Assembly (NCBI RefSeq): GCF_002205165.1
Contig: NZ_NIVS01000056.1
Location: 1-64,000 of the forward strand
Direction of reading: 5' to 3'
Length of the DNA: 64,000 bases
Origin: Stenotrophomonas maltophilia
GTDB lineage: Bacteria > Pseudomonadota > Gammaproteobacteria > Xanthomonadales > Xanthomonadaceae
Part shown: piece by piece, positions 50,929-59,530 of the stretch
Position numbering within the stretch: position 1 is the first letter of the stretch
Layout of the letters: each line of letters starts with the position of its first letter
Notes under the pieces: generated by a model
Database searches by the model: none
What the model saw: only the letters and a program-made list of their open reading frames with translations
Told to the model about the DNA's origin: nothing
Program-made: the position numbers and the translations under genes

Positions 50929-51990
50929 TCAGCCAGCGACCTCGACCACATTGCCCTCGGCATCGCGCAGTTCGCTCGGCTCCACCACCACCTGCAGCGC
51001 CGGCCAGCCCGGGATCGCATAGGTCCCGCGGCGTGGCATGACGGTGGCGACCAGCGCCTGTACGGTGGCCGGGGCCAGCTGGCAGTCCAGCGCTTCGTCT
51101 TCGACCACCAGCGCATTGACCGCGGCCGGCAACAGCGTGATCTGCCTATCGTTGCTCACCAGCGTCAACGGCTGCCCGAACAGCAACCGCGCCGGCAGCA
51201 GCGCGAGCAGCGATTCCACCTGGCGCGCGCCCAGCGTCAGGGTCAACTGCTGTCCGGCACCTTCGCCCCGCACCGACCAACCCAACTTCTCCAGGAACAG
51301 ATAGGCCGTCTGCGAGCCTTCGCGTGCCGCGCCCTCGGCCACCGCAGCAGCGAGCGCGGGGTCGTCCAGCAACGAGCCACGCGCGATATCGGTGATCCAC
51401 AGCGGCATCTTCGGCAGCAGCGCCTCGAGCACGCCGGTGGTCGACCAACGCTTCACCGCATCCATCTCGTCATCGGTCAGCCCGATCACCTGCAGGAACT
51501 CCAGCGAACCGTTGGGCGTCTCGCGCGGCGGCAGCTGCGGGTCGCGCATGAAGGCGATGTGCCGCAGCAGCGTATCGGTGTCGGCGGCGATCGGCCCGCC
51601 TGCGTTGAGGTAGTGGCCCTGCTGGAACACCTTGCCGTTGGCGAACACGTAGCGCGCCAGGTTCTGCAGGAAGTTCATCGCCCACGCCGGCGGCTCGCTG
51701 CCCGCCGCGGCGGCAACCCGGAAGCTCAGCTCGAAGCCGTAGCCACTGGTGGCCGGATCATCGCTCTCCTTTTCATACAGTTCGGAGAAGCCGTAGCTGA
51801 CGAAGTGCCAGTGCGGCAGCGGCGCATCGTTCCAGTACGCGCTGATGCCGTCCAGCGGATCCTCGCCACCGAGCAGCGAGCGCAGCACCGGGCCGTAATG
51901 CTGCGGCGCCTGCGTGGGATACACCGCCTTCAACGCGGCATCGATGGCATCCCACCCGGGTGCGCCGTCGTCCTCGATCTCATCCACCAT
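50929..51990 (-). CDS. Suppressor-of-fused (SUFU) domain protein
   Basis: A 353-residue protein whose first 200 residues follow the bacterial SUFU pattern: AIDAALKAVYPTQAPQHYGP, DPLDGISAYWN, LPHWHFVSYGFSELYEKE and WAMNFLQNLARYVF. SUFU proteins occur as immunity factors in polymorphic toxin systems, but also as stand-alone genes. A 150-residue C-terminal part is unassigned. The ATG at 51990 has GAGAG 6 nt upstream. It is the first minus-strand gene beyond the rhs array, with GC content like the chromosome. Confidence 0.82.
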   Translation of the reverse strand: MVDEIEDDGAPGWDAIDAALKAVYPTQAPQHYGPVLRSLLGGEDPLDGISAYWNDAPLPHWHFVSYGFSELYEKESDDPATSGYGFELSFRVAAAAGSEPPAWAMNFLQNLARYVFANGKVFQQGHYLNAGGPIAADTDTLLRHIAFMRDPQLPPRETPNGSLEFLQVIGLTDDEMDAVKRWSTTGVLEALLPKMPLWITDIARGSLLDDPALAAAVAEGAAREGSQTAYLFLEKLGWSVRGEGAGQQLTLTLGARQVESLLALLPARLLFGQPLTLVSNDRQITLLPAAVNALVVEDEALDCQLAPATVQALVATVMPRRGTYAIPGWPALQVVVEPSELRDAEGNVVEVAG

Positions 51991-52062
51991 CGCTACTCTC
52001 TCGCACACGAAACAGCACGCATTCTAAACAGCGTGCTGCCTGGCCGCCGTCGACGTACCGGC

Positions 52063-52557
52063 TCAGGCGATCACGGGCTCGCTCTGCAGCAGCGCGCGCG
52101 TCTCTTCCAGCCAGCGATTCGCCAGCGCCGGGCTTTTCGCCTTGCTGATCGCGGCGGCCATGTCCGGCCACAGTTTTTCCAGGCTGCCGGCATCGGTGCA
52201 ACGTTCGACTTTCAACTGCATGAAGTAGCCCTTCAGACCGAGGTGCCTGCGCACCGATTCGCTCATCCAGTCGTACAGACGCTTGTAGAGCTCCGGATCC
52301 TGCTCGCGCCCGGCGGTCAGCGCCGCGACGACGACCGGTGCGGCACTGCCGCCGACGATCTCGATCAGGCCCATCGCCGAGAGCTGCGCCAGCGCATCGT
52401 CCGGCGCACGCAGGCCCGGCAACAGCGCGGTCAACGCGGTGTCATCGCGCTGACCATCGACCATCAGCAGAATGGACCGCAACGCCGGCGGCAGGCGCCG
52501 TGCACGATCCTCGATTTCCTGACGGCCAGCGGCCGTCTTGGCATGGATGTACGCCAT
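52063..52557 (-). CDS. Conserved hypothetical protein
   Basis: A 164-residue, mainly helical cytoplasmic protein starting MAYIHAKTAAGRQEIEDRAR with LRSILLMVDGQRDDTAL, then a wing-like hydrophobic AQLSAMGLIEIVGG. The first 65 residues look like a winged helix. I do not recognise a function. It precedes the SUFU gene by 72 bp on the same strand; its upstream region shares sequence with 56853-56934 inside the rhs array. Confidence 0.65.
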   Translation of the reverse strand: MAYIHAKTAAGRQEIEDRARRLPPALRSILLMVDGQRDDTALTALLPGLRAPDDALAQLSAMGLIEIVGGSAAPVVVAALTAGREQDPELYKRLYDWMSESVRRHLGLKGYFMQLKVERCTDAGSLEKLWPDMAAAISKAKSPALANRWLEETRALLQSEPVIA

Positions 52558-52616
52558 GTGCTCCCCCTTTCACGTGGTGCCGTGCTGCGCCGCTTCGACC
52601 CACGGCCGATACGCGT

Positions 52617-52702
52617 ACGCCCCCTTGCGATTACTCGACGGACATCCCGGGGGCCGCCCTGGCCGTATCCCACGGCGCCGGCCCTTCCCCCCTCTGCGGG
52701 CA
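52617..52702. repeat. Diverged intergenic repeat, copy 1
   Basis: This segment and 56853-56934 share ACGCCCCCTTGCGATTACTC at one end and TCTGCGGGCA at the other, with partial matches between. Copy 1 lies in the upstream region of the 164-residue protein gene; copy 2 lies inside the rhs array. The whole gap 52558-52800 otherwise shows no gene. Confidence 0.5.
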
Positions 52703-52800
52703 GGCGTAGACGCCGATCGGTGGCTGCCATGGACCTCCGCCTGCCTCCTCAGACTAAAAACTCAAGAACAACGCGACATCACTCTTGAGCAGCAACACCA

Positions 52801-53310
52801 TTATTTCCCAAGGTCCTCCATGTCAAGAATCACGTCTCCGAACGTGCGCTTTGCTGGTGGACCAAGAGATCGCAGGGGCCGAACTACCAGCGGCGCGTGC
52901 ACCTCACCCAAAAGAAGATCCTCTGTTGTTCCATCAGTTTGCCTAGCCATGAACTTTCCCACCAGCGAGACCCAGGAATAGGCATGCTGATTGAATATCC
53001 TCTCTTGAGCTTCAATGGGACCTCGCAACTTGACAGCCACCTCTTCCTGGACTCCCGCCTCGAACAACTCCTTCGACGAATAAAGAACGAACGTCTCTCG
53101 CTCTACCGTCAGATACCCCTCTAATCGAACCACCCTTTCTTCGTAAGACGAAGGACTTGCCGCAAGTGATCGAAAACTCGCGCGACATGGCGTTTCGACT
53201 GTACTACCGCAATCCTGGTTTTCCCCGATGGGGGCGGCTCGCTGCTGACATCCCAGCAGTACGACTGCAAACAGCATGAGTCCCACACCCACGAACTTTT
53301 CCATGAACAT
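52801..53310 (-). CDS. Lipoprotein, probable Rhs immunity protein (copy 1)
   Basis: A 169-residue product with an N-terminal hydrophobic segment and lipobox VVLLGC. The mature part has CGSTVETPCRASFRSLA, EGYLTVERETFVLYSSKELFEAG and HAYSWVSLVGKF; the protein encoded at 63349-63855 is a clear paralog. GGAGGA 6 nt upstream fixes the ATG at 53310. It starts 40 bp after an Rhs tip. Lipidation suggests protection in the periplasm or at the inner/outer membrane surface. Confidence 0.75.
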   Translation of the reverse strand: MFMEKFVGVGLMLFAVVLLGCQQRAAPIGENQDCGSTVETPCRASFRSLAASPSSYEERVVRLEGYLTVERETFVLYSSKELFEAGVQEEVAVKLRGPIEAQERIFNQHAYSWVSLVGKFMARQTDGTTEDLLLGEVHAPLVVRPLRSLGPPAKRTFGDVILDMEDLGK

Positions 53311-53350
53311 CGATTCCTCCAAGCTACGGGATCCCTGCAGAAGTACTCCC

Positions 53351-53986
53351 TTAGTCATCTGCGCGAGACGATGAGGATGCAGCGATATCGGAAATATGGA
53401 TTGCGCCACCGTCACGATGCACTATCTCCGCACTGATCTCCCAGCCATGGTCTGCAGAGTATTTCTGACACACCTTACTGGTATACCCCACTCCGGCCTT
53501 TGCGGCCCCCATGCCAGCGCCGTACAGCGTATACGCAGCTCGCCACCAGACAGTCAACTGGATCCACTGCGCGCGCCCGCCCGTCCCCTGATCCCATAAA
53601 TACGCCAGTGCACCACCCTGGCTGTACAGGTAGTGCCGATTCTTGCCGCTGCCCGCATCGATCACCGAACTGCGGCGGCCGTCGCCGTCGTACCGGTAGC
53701 GCTCCAGCGAGGTTGCCACGCGCAGCCGGTTACCGAAGTCAAACTGGTAGCCCTGCCCGTTCTTGAGCGACAGGTTGCCCTGCACGTCGTAGCCCAGGCC
53801 GATGATGGCCGCACCGCCGGCGTTGCGCACGACGGTGAGGCGGTTGCTGCCGTCGTAGTCATAGCGGCGCTGACCTTTGCCCGGCTGGGTCCAAGTGCGC
53901 AGGTTGTCCAGCGCGTCGTGCGACCCCACCTTCCTCTTCGCCAAGCTTCGGTGGAAACTGGATTCTGATCCACCGGACGTAGGCAC
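53351..53986 (-). pseudogene. Orphan Rhs 3' fragment with short altered tip (unit 1)
   Basis: Reads DALDNLRTWTQPG, YDYDGSNRLTVVRNAGG, LGYDVQGNLS, GYQFDFGNRL and RHYLYSQGGALAYLWDQGTG, all YD-repeat Rhs core, but has no 5' part. The core then breaks off early: WIQLTVWWRAAYTLYGAGMG skips the about 20 residues and the RYxDPxxGxFLSVDP block found in the other three units, and a short tail TSKVCQKYSADHGWEIS follows. A deletion therefore removed the end of the core. The lipoprotein gene follows after 40 bp. Confidence 0.75.
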
Positions 53987-54687
53987 GAATCCCGACCATC
54001 GTCTCTAGTCGGATGACGATGCTTGCCACGCGCACGGATGTAGACCGGATCAAGGTAACCCGAGAAACCGCACGCCCTTCGGATTCTCGTGAGAGCAGAT
54101 AGCGATAAAACGGCGACGGCGTCTCTTCCGAGCCCAGCGGCAGGCCGGTCAGTCGGAGGTCACTTCAATCAGTAGCCAGTCCAACTGGTCCAATGCGATC
54201 ACATACTCGCCATCCTGCCTCTCAAGAAGCGCGTGAACGAACGGCGGCCCCTCTTTGTACCAAGCTCCCGACATGGATACGAACCTGTCCAAGGCGTAGC
54301 CCTGTCCATCTCCTGGGTAAGGTAACAGCTTACCTGACAAGCAGTCGACGACGTTGTCCCCCACCGGTTGGCATCTTATTTGATGCGTAGCCTTATCGCT
54401 CGGAAAAGAGAATCGGCTGCTTCCGCCATGCAGATCGGCGCCATTCCCATAGACAACAAGTCTGACCGGCTGTCCCGAAAACGGGATCGTCCCCTCGACA
54501 ATCGCTTCCCAGGATGCCTGCGCCCAATCATCCAGAAGGCTGGGCTGGTTTGTTCCCACCTGAAGGCTGCTCACATCTGTCCAACCAGCGTTGAGCAGCT
54601 TGAGGAAAGCTCTTACCGAGACTTCTAATTCGTTCATTTTATCCCAGCATCCTTTAGGGCTTGTTCCTCTTGGTCATGCTTGTAGCC
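53581..54687. repeat. 1.1-kb direct repeat, copy A
   Basis: Aligns without visible gaps, except one 2-nt difference, to 61226-62330 (copy B). It covers an Rhs core end, a 160-bp spacer (53987-54148) with no clear gene, the complete 162-codon immunity-type gene and a toxin-tail remnant. By eye the copies are about 95% identical, indicating a recent duplication or gene conversion. Confidence 0.88.
54149..54637 (-). CDS. Probable immunity protein (copy A, intact)
   Basis: A 162-residue cytoplasmic, acidic protein starting MNELEVSVRAFLKLLNAGWTD. No domain is recognised. Its ATG overlaps by 4 nt (ATGA) the stop of an upstream remnant ending in YKHDQEEQALKDAGIK, the layout of a toxin tail followed by its immunity gene. 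A second copy at 61792-62280 has a premature stop. It lies inside the 1.1-kb direct repeat. Confidence 0.7.
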   Translation of the reverse strand: MNELEVSVRAFLKLLNAGWTDVSSLQVGTNQPSLLDDWAQASWEAIVEGTIPFSGQPVRLVVYGNGADLHGGSSRFSFPSDKATHQIRCQPVGDNVVDCLSGKLLPYPGDGQGYALDRFVSMSGAWYKEGPPFVHALLERQDGEYVIALDQLDWLLIEVTSD

Positions 54688-54822
54688 GCCAGCGCAGCGG
54701 TCAATCAGGATACGGTACAGAATAGAGTGGGGCAGAAGGCGGCGACAATCAGAGTCGGAACCCCGCAGACTGGGCTGCCCTGCCAATGATGCGATAGGCG
54801 CCAGCCGAATCGAGCTGCGGGA
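54634..54822 (-). pseudogene. Toxin-tail remnant upstream of immunity gene A
   Basis: An open frame of 62 codons without a start, running from just after the stop of the next gene upstream to the ATGA overlap. It contains RRLLPHSILYRILIDRC and ends GGYKHDQEEQALKDAGIK. Only the last 17 residues have a counterpart in copy B. I read it as the C-terminal scrap of a lost Rhs toxin; its activity is unknown. Confidence 0.5.
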
Positions 54823-54834
54823 TCACTGTCGCCG

Positions 54835-55341
54835 CTAGCTAGCGATCGTGAGTACATACTCCCCCCCGCCAGTTGCCACACAGGCAACAGACGCTGGAAA
54901 CGGGAGTGGATGGGGTTTTCGAACATCCACCTTAACTTCCCACACCGAGCTATCCTGCTCTAAATCTTCTTGTGAGAGTTGCAATTCAACAACTGATTTT
55001 CCGATAGAGATCAATAACGCCCCCCCAGCACCCAAATAGACGCCTTCAACATCCATCCCAATGAAAGAATATATATCCGCCAGAAACTTCGACCTACCAT
55101 AAAAGAAGTCTTGCTCCGATATGCCAGTCAAACTATCGCCTGCGCGAACCTCAGCGGCACACGAAAAGACTACATCCACATACACTGAAGATTCCAGAGA
55201 ATTCACACGCCTTATAAACCTAAGCGCCACTTCAATACTACTTACCCAGAACGAATCAAACTGCGCTTCCGCCAACATCTTCTTTAGCGCATCACTTGCC
55301 GAATCCGGGTCCGCCCAAGCCACCTCAGTCAATCCACCCAT
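54835..55341 (-). CDS. Probable immunity protein for Rhs unit 2
   Basis: A 168-residue protein, low-GC codon use, starting MGGLTEVAWADPDSASDALK. It has no signal peptide or recognised fold; the centre is hydrophobic-alternating (GMDVEGVYLGAGGALLISIG). It begins 2 nt after the stop of the Rhs tip at 55344, the standard place for a cognate immunity gene, so a cytoplasmic target of that toxin is likely. Confidence 0.7.
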   Translation of the reverse strand: MGGLTEVAWADPDSASDALKKMLAEAQFDSFWVSSIEVALRFIRRVNSLESSVYVDVVFSCAAEVRAGDSLTGISEQDFFYGRSKFLADIYSFIGMDVEGVYLGAGGALLISIGKSVVELQLSQEDLEQDSSVWEVKVDVRKPHPLPFPASVACVATGGGEYVLTIAS

Positions 55342-55343
55342 TA

Positions 55344-56400
55344 TTATTTCTTCCTATAGAAAATGTGACTACCCGTACGCTGCTCAGCCCTTGGGATATT
55401 TCCAAAATTCCTACCATTCTCTGGATTTACAGGCTGACGGGGATGACCTTCGCGCGTTACTGACACTCTTGGCTCATGTTTGGGCCCACCATCCATAACT
55501 CGCACATCCATCTTCATGGATGGAACATTATGAAGAGTACCCGACTCGGTCCCTGAGTCGTTGGATATCTTCACACCCTTGTATCCCGCGCCCTCCAGGG
55601 CTGACCTGGTGTCGGCCGGACTATTTCCGACTCTTACCCCTCCAACGGTAGGACCTCCAATCTCCGACCCCATCGCTCTCGTGAAGGGCGCCGCGATTGA
55701 TCTGATGATGCCTGGCAAAGTGAAGCCACCTAAAGCCACAGTTGCAAGAGCCGTCCCATTGTAGTGAAAGGCATCATCTCCGAGCTCATTCCCGAATCCT
55801 GGATTCCCCATTTGATCAACGTTCGAGAACCACTCTTCATCACGGCCGTCAGGGTCGGTAAATTTATATGGGTTACCTAATACATAAGAGTATCGGTTGA
55901 ATTTTCCGCCAGCCTTTAAGTCCACGGCTACCGGATCCACCGACAAGAACACCCCCACCGTCGGATCCATATACCGCTGCTGCATGTACGTCAGCCCGGT
56001 ACTGCCATCCATCACGTGCCCGGTATACCCCACCCCGTCCTGTGCGGCACCGATGCTCGCGCCATACGGCGTGTACGCCGTCCGCAGCACCACCGCCGCC
56101 TGCTCATTGGTCTCTGCCACCGGGCTACCCAGTGCATCGGTGTGCTGGTAGCGCACACTGACTGCCCCACTGCCAGCAACCTTGCGCGCTGCCACCAGGC
56201 TGCCCGCCAGCTGGATGTACTGGGTGCGCTCACCCGTCCCCTGATCCCATAGATATGCCAGTGCACCACCCTGGCTGTACAGGTAGTGCCGGTGCTTGCC
56301 GCTGCCCGCATCGATCACCGAACTGCGGCGGCCGTGGCCGTCGTACCGGTAGCGCTCCAGCGAGGTTGCCGCGCGCAGCCGGTTGCCGAAGTCGAACTGG
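55344..56400 (-). pseudogene. Orphan Rhs 3' end with unassigned toxin tip (unit 2)
   Basis: About 350 codons. Core: FQFDFGNRLRAATSLERYRY, TQYIQLAGSLVAARKVAGSG, TDALGSPVAETNEQ, GLTYMQQRYMDPTVGVFLSVDP and the DPDGR boundary. The tip of about 165 residues has a hydrophobic stretch (YNGTALATVALGGFTLPGII) and a polar end with GYKGVKISNDSGT, VSVTREGHPRQPVNPE and QRTGSHIFYRKK. A nuclease-like end is possible but no motif is decisive. The 5' end is cut at 56400/56401 where a different gene begins; only a TTG could start translation. Confidence 0.72.
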
Positions 56401-56667
56401 AACAACCAATCGCTTTTCTGGGCACCCCTTTAGTTCAGCATCCAGTGTCACCACCTGAAATGCCTGTTTTAGCGCAAAACAAAGCTCATTGGTTTGAACT
56501 TCAATCGGTGCCTCAGCAACCTTGCGCCAGAAATCACCCAGTGGCAAAGAGGGGGCGTGCGACAACGTTTCAATTGAGCGCAAAATCCAGACGTCGCAAT
56601 TGGAGGCTGCAACTCCTCCAATAATTTTCACCACAGCCGCGCCGGTCACAGATTGATCATTGTTCAC
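56401..56667 (-). pseudogene. Immunity-type gene truncated by the Rhs unit 2 junction
   Basis: Eighty-nine codons from a GTG start with GGGAG close upstream: MNNDQSVTGAAVVKIIGG to VVTLDAELKGCPEKRLV. At 56400 the sequence switches to Rhs core in another frame, so the natural C-terminus is lost. The frame runs on as chimeric nonsense. It probably guarded a toxin whose tail is the open frame just upstream. Confidence 0.6.
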
Positions 56668-56834
56668 AAAACTCCCTTAACTGCCATCGATTGGTTGTGT
56701 AGGCCCTCTACCGGGAGTTCCTCCAGTGGAGTTCGGCTGATAGCGGTGTTGATGAGGATTCGGATGGGTGCCAGGGCGTCCATGATCTGTGGTGCCCCCG
56801 CTTCATGTAGCTCCGCGCACTGTGCCGCCTTCGA
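56664..56834 (-). pseudogene. Open tail overlapping the truncated immunity gene
   Basis: Fifty-six in-frame codons after a TAG, containing QIMDALAPIRILINTAISR and ending HNQSMAVKGVL, with its TGA overlapping the GTG start of the next gene (GTGA). It may be the end of a lost toxin or a small gene starting at the internal Met. The upstream part of the 352-bp gap (56835-57019) carries the intergenic repeat copy 2. Confidence 0.4.
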
Positions 56835-56852
56835 CTAAGTACCGACACGCGG

Positions 56853-56934
56853 ACGCCCCCTTGCGATTACTCGAAAGACATCACAGGTAGTCCCTGCCGT
56901 ACACCCCGGGCTGGCACCTTCCCCTCTGCGGGCA
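56853..56934. repeat. Diverged intergenic repeat, copy 2
   Basis: Matches 52617-52702 at both ends (CGCCCCCTTGCGATTACTCG and TCTGCGGGCA). It lies between the TPR immunity gene and a truncated cassette and may mark a recombination boundary. Confidence 0.5.
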
Positions 56935-57019
56935 ATCACGTCGGGAGCTTACTCTAGGGCGGCGGCGCATGAGGATGCGGCGCAGCATTAGTGGACAGCA
57001 CGTATGGGGAGGCAGCAGG

Positions 57020-57592
57020 CTAGAACTGGTAGCGAGCACGAGCACCGATCGCCAGCGCTATCAGTGGACCAGCGATTATCCGCAACGCATCCACCAACGC
57101 CGCTCGCACAGGCTGCCCCATCTTCCGCGACATCCTCGAATAGCCAAAGAAGCCGGAAAAACGTCCTTTCAGCGCCGCTCTGAGGTAGTAAGACTTAGCC
57201 TTCGATGCGTCCATTGGCACGCTTTCCTCAAAGTACTGCGCAAACCCCAACAGAACCTCAGGAGTCAATTCATGATCCGCAGCGATCTGGAGAAACCGAA
57301 GTGACTCTGCGTACGCGCGCCGCTTGAGAGATACCCGCGCAAGACTCGTGAAAGTGATGGAATTTGGTGCGATCAACGATGCGCGCCTATAGCTATCCAG
57401 AGCTTTATCAAGATCAACGCAGAGATCCGGTCCGCCCTCCTCAAATATCATCCCTCGGCACATGTAGCCGTCCAATCGATGCCTCTCATCCATCGAACTG
57501 GTCAGTGAGTCAGCCAAGCGCAGCGCCTGGTGCGCTTGCCCATGCTCCAAAAGCTGGACTGCCTGTTTAAAATCCGCATGCACATTCTTCAT
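57020..57592 (-). CDS. TPR/Sel1-like probable immunity protein for Rhs unit 3
   Basis: A 190-residue helical protein built of TPR-like pairs (ADFKQAVQLLEHGQAHQALRL; CVDLDKALDSYRRASLIAPN; SLARVSLKRRAYAESLRFL) and a hydrophobic C-terminus (IAGPLIALAIGARARYQF) that may touch the membrane. Its ATG overlaps the Rhs tip stop by 4 nt. Helical-repeat immunity proteins are known in contact-dependent toxin systems; pairing here is inferred from the overlap. Confidence 0.68.
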   Translation of the reverse strand: MKNVHADFKQAVQLLEHGQAHQALRLADSLTSSMDERHRLDGYMCRGMIFEEGGPDLCVDLDKALDSYRRASLIAPNSITFTSLARVSLKRRAYAESLRFLQIAADHELTPEVLLGFAQYFEESVPMDASKAKSYYLRAALKGRFSGFFGYSRMSRKMGQPVRAALVDALRIIAGPLIALAIGARARYQF

Positions 57593-58638
57593 GGATTCGG
57601 AATCTCCCGCATCTTCGCCTTAGTTTCCCGCATCGCACCATCCTTTACTTGCTGTATTCTCTCCTGTTGCTGAATGCGCTGCATGCTTGGTCTTTCGCCA
57701 TTGCATAGGCCGATGCCAACGCAGGCATAATACAGGGTTTCCCTGGCCGCCTTGGACTTCTGCAGCGCGCTCCCCGTGCCTAATGCCGTCTCCCAGAGGA
57801 CAGGTGTCGCACTTGCGGAAAGGGCAGCAGCAGAGGGAGCTGCAGTGACTGTTACCGCAGGCAGAGTTACTGTTCTGGTCAACTCACCAGCTCGAACTGC
57901 TTGGTCAATTGAAGTGTCGCGGCGCAGCGCCTCCACGGTCGTCAATTTGAAGAAACTCGGCTGCGGCCCTAGCACCGGCTTGGGCGCACTTACTGTCACC
58001 GTCGGAAGGGTTTTTGGGAGAGGTGCTGGTTTCGGCATATTTGAATCCACCGCTTCGCGACCATCAGGGTCTACATAACCGTGAGGACTACGATCCGCGT
58101 ACCAATATCTATGGAAAGCACCTATAGGGCTCTGGAGTGTTGATACCGGGTCAATCGACAAGAACTGACCGAGACCCGAATCGTAGTACCGCTGCTGCAT
58201 ATACGTCAGCCCGGTACTGCCATCCATCACGTGCCCGGTATACCCCACCCCGTCCTGTGCGGCACCGATGCTCGCGCCATACGGCGTGTACGCCGTCCGC
58301 AGCACCACCGCCGCCTGCTCATTGGTCTCTGCCACCGGGCTGCCCAGCGCATCGGTGTGCTGGTAGCGCACATTGACTGCCCCACTGCCAGCAACCTTGC
58401 GCGCTGCCACCAGACTGCCCGCCAGCTGGATGTACTGGGTGCGCTCGCCCGTCCCCTGATCCCATAGATATGCCAGTGCACCACCCTGGCTGTACAGGTA
58501 ATGCCGGTTCTTGCCGCTGCCCGCATCGATCACCGAGCTGCGCCGGCCGTGGCCGTCGTATCGATAGCGCTCCAGGCTGGTCGCCTGCCGCAGCCGGTTG
58601 CCGAAGTCGAACTGGTAGCCCTGCCCGTTCTTGATCGA
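57589..58638 (-). pseudogene. Orphan Rhs 3' end with unassigned toxin tip (unit 3)
   Basis: The core reads NGQGYQFDFGNRLRQATSLE, the shared YLWDQGTGERTQYIQLAGS to GLTYMQQRY block, then a variant YDSGLGQFLSIDP and VDPDGR. The tip of about 160 residues is rich in Pro, Thr and Val (LPKTLPTVTVSAPKPVLGP; LTRTVTLPAVTVTAAP), then has a helical, Gln/Arg-rich end (MQRIQQQERIQQVKDGAM). Two Cys occur near LYYACVGIGLCNGE. No catalytic motif is seen. The 5' end is cut at about 58638, later in the core than in units 1 and 4. Confidence 0.7.
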
Positions 58639-58721
58639 AACGCCAAGCAGAAGATGTTAAGCGAGGTGCTGGACTCGTTTTTTAGAACAGACTGGACGCT
58701 AGCAAAGCGATTGCAACCCTC

Positions 58722-58749
58722 ACAAACGCAAAGCCCGCTGATGCGGGCC
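58722..58749 (-). terminator. Possible terminator after the DUF4262-like gene
   Basis: On the minus strand GCCCGC-ATCA-GCGGGC is followed by TTTGCGTTTG. It lies about 60 bp past the stop of the DUF4262-like immunity gene, before the Rhs unit 3 junction. Confidence 0.55.
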
Positions 58750-58807
58750 TTGTGGCTCATCGACTCCGGAGCCCCACCCATTAGCTGGACGTCTCTAGTT
58801 CGAGCTC

Positions 58808-59530
58808 TTATGTTGGTTTCCATTCATTCCATATTAACTCGTCAGCATCGCGCCAAAGGGCCTCGCCCACTCTAAGCTGCATCACTGGCTCTAACGACCT
58901 ATCAATCGCAACCAATGTCCGCAGTGGGATTTTCCGCACATCTTCTGGAGAGACATCGGGCCCAGCCCCTGCAAACATCTCCCACAATCCCTCTTCCCAT
59001 CGAGCGGCCTCGGTCACTGGATGCCCGCGTAGCGCATCCAAGTTGGTAACCGCGACAGCAGCCATTGGCACCGCCGTGTAACTTGCCTGCCTATCACCCC
59101 AGGCAGGAGACCTTTCCTCGTCAAACGGTCGCGAAAGATCGGGGATGTCGGCAGTCCAGAAGACACCAACCGGCAATATCTGTCTGGCGCTTACATCGCC
59201 ATAGAAATCAACTGCGCCGAGCATCAACTTCTGAACCCAAGAGCTGTCCACTGGTCCAAACTGGAATACGCCTAATCGCTCCAATACGATCTCTTCGCTA
59301 CTCGTACTCTTGATGGGTAGCACCTCCACTATGGCGCTAGTGATTCGCCCAGCCTCGGCATCCGAGTAATAGGCTGCTTCCGCCAGGATCACCTCATAGC
59401 CCGCACATGGACTGGCACCTACGGAATACGCAAACCTCGGTGTATCACTCGCAGCCACAACGTAGACATGGCAACCATCTCTTTCGATGTTCTCCCTGAT
59501 CTTCTCAAGGGCCCCGCTTCTACTGCTCAT
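58808..59530 (-). CDS. DUF4262-like probable immunity protein
   Basis: A 240-residue cytoplasmic protein. The start (IRENIERDGCHVYVV, RFAYSVGASPCAGYEVILAE) matches the DUF4262 pattern YSVGL-GxPE found in several immunity proteins. Its ATG overlaps by 4 nt the end of a decayed HNH nuclease reading frame, which identifies the likely partner as a DNase. Confidence 0.68.
   Translation of the reverse strand: MSSRSGALEKIRENIERDGCHVYVVAASDTPRFAYSVGASPCAGYEVILAEAAYYSDAEAGRITSAIVEVLPIKSTSSEEIVLERLGVFQFGPVDSSWVQKLMLGAVDFYGDVSARQILPVGVFWTADIPDLSRPFDEERSPAWGDRQASYTAVPMAAVAVTNLDALRGHPVTEAARWEEGLWEMFAGAGPDVSPEDVRKIPLRTLVAIDRSLEPVMQLRVGEALWRDADELIWNEWKPT

Noticed and set aside
53859..54053. A small gene in the 160-bp spacer repeated at 53987-54148 and 61630-61791
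   Set aside because: The Arg/Val/Ile-rich frame has no start context and runs into Rhs core out of frame; repeat conservation is explained by the recent 1.1-kb duplication.
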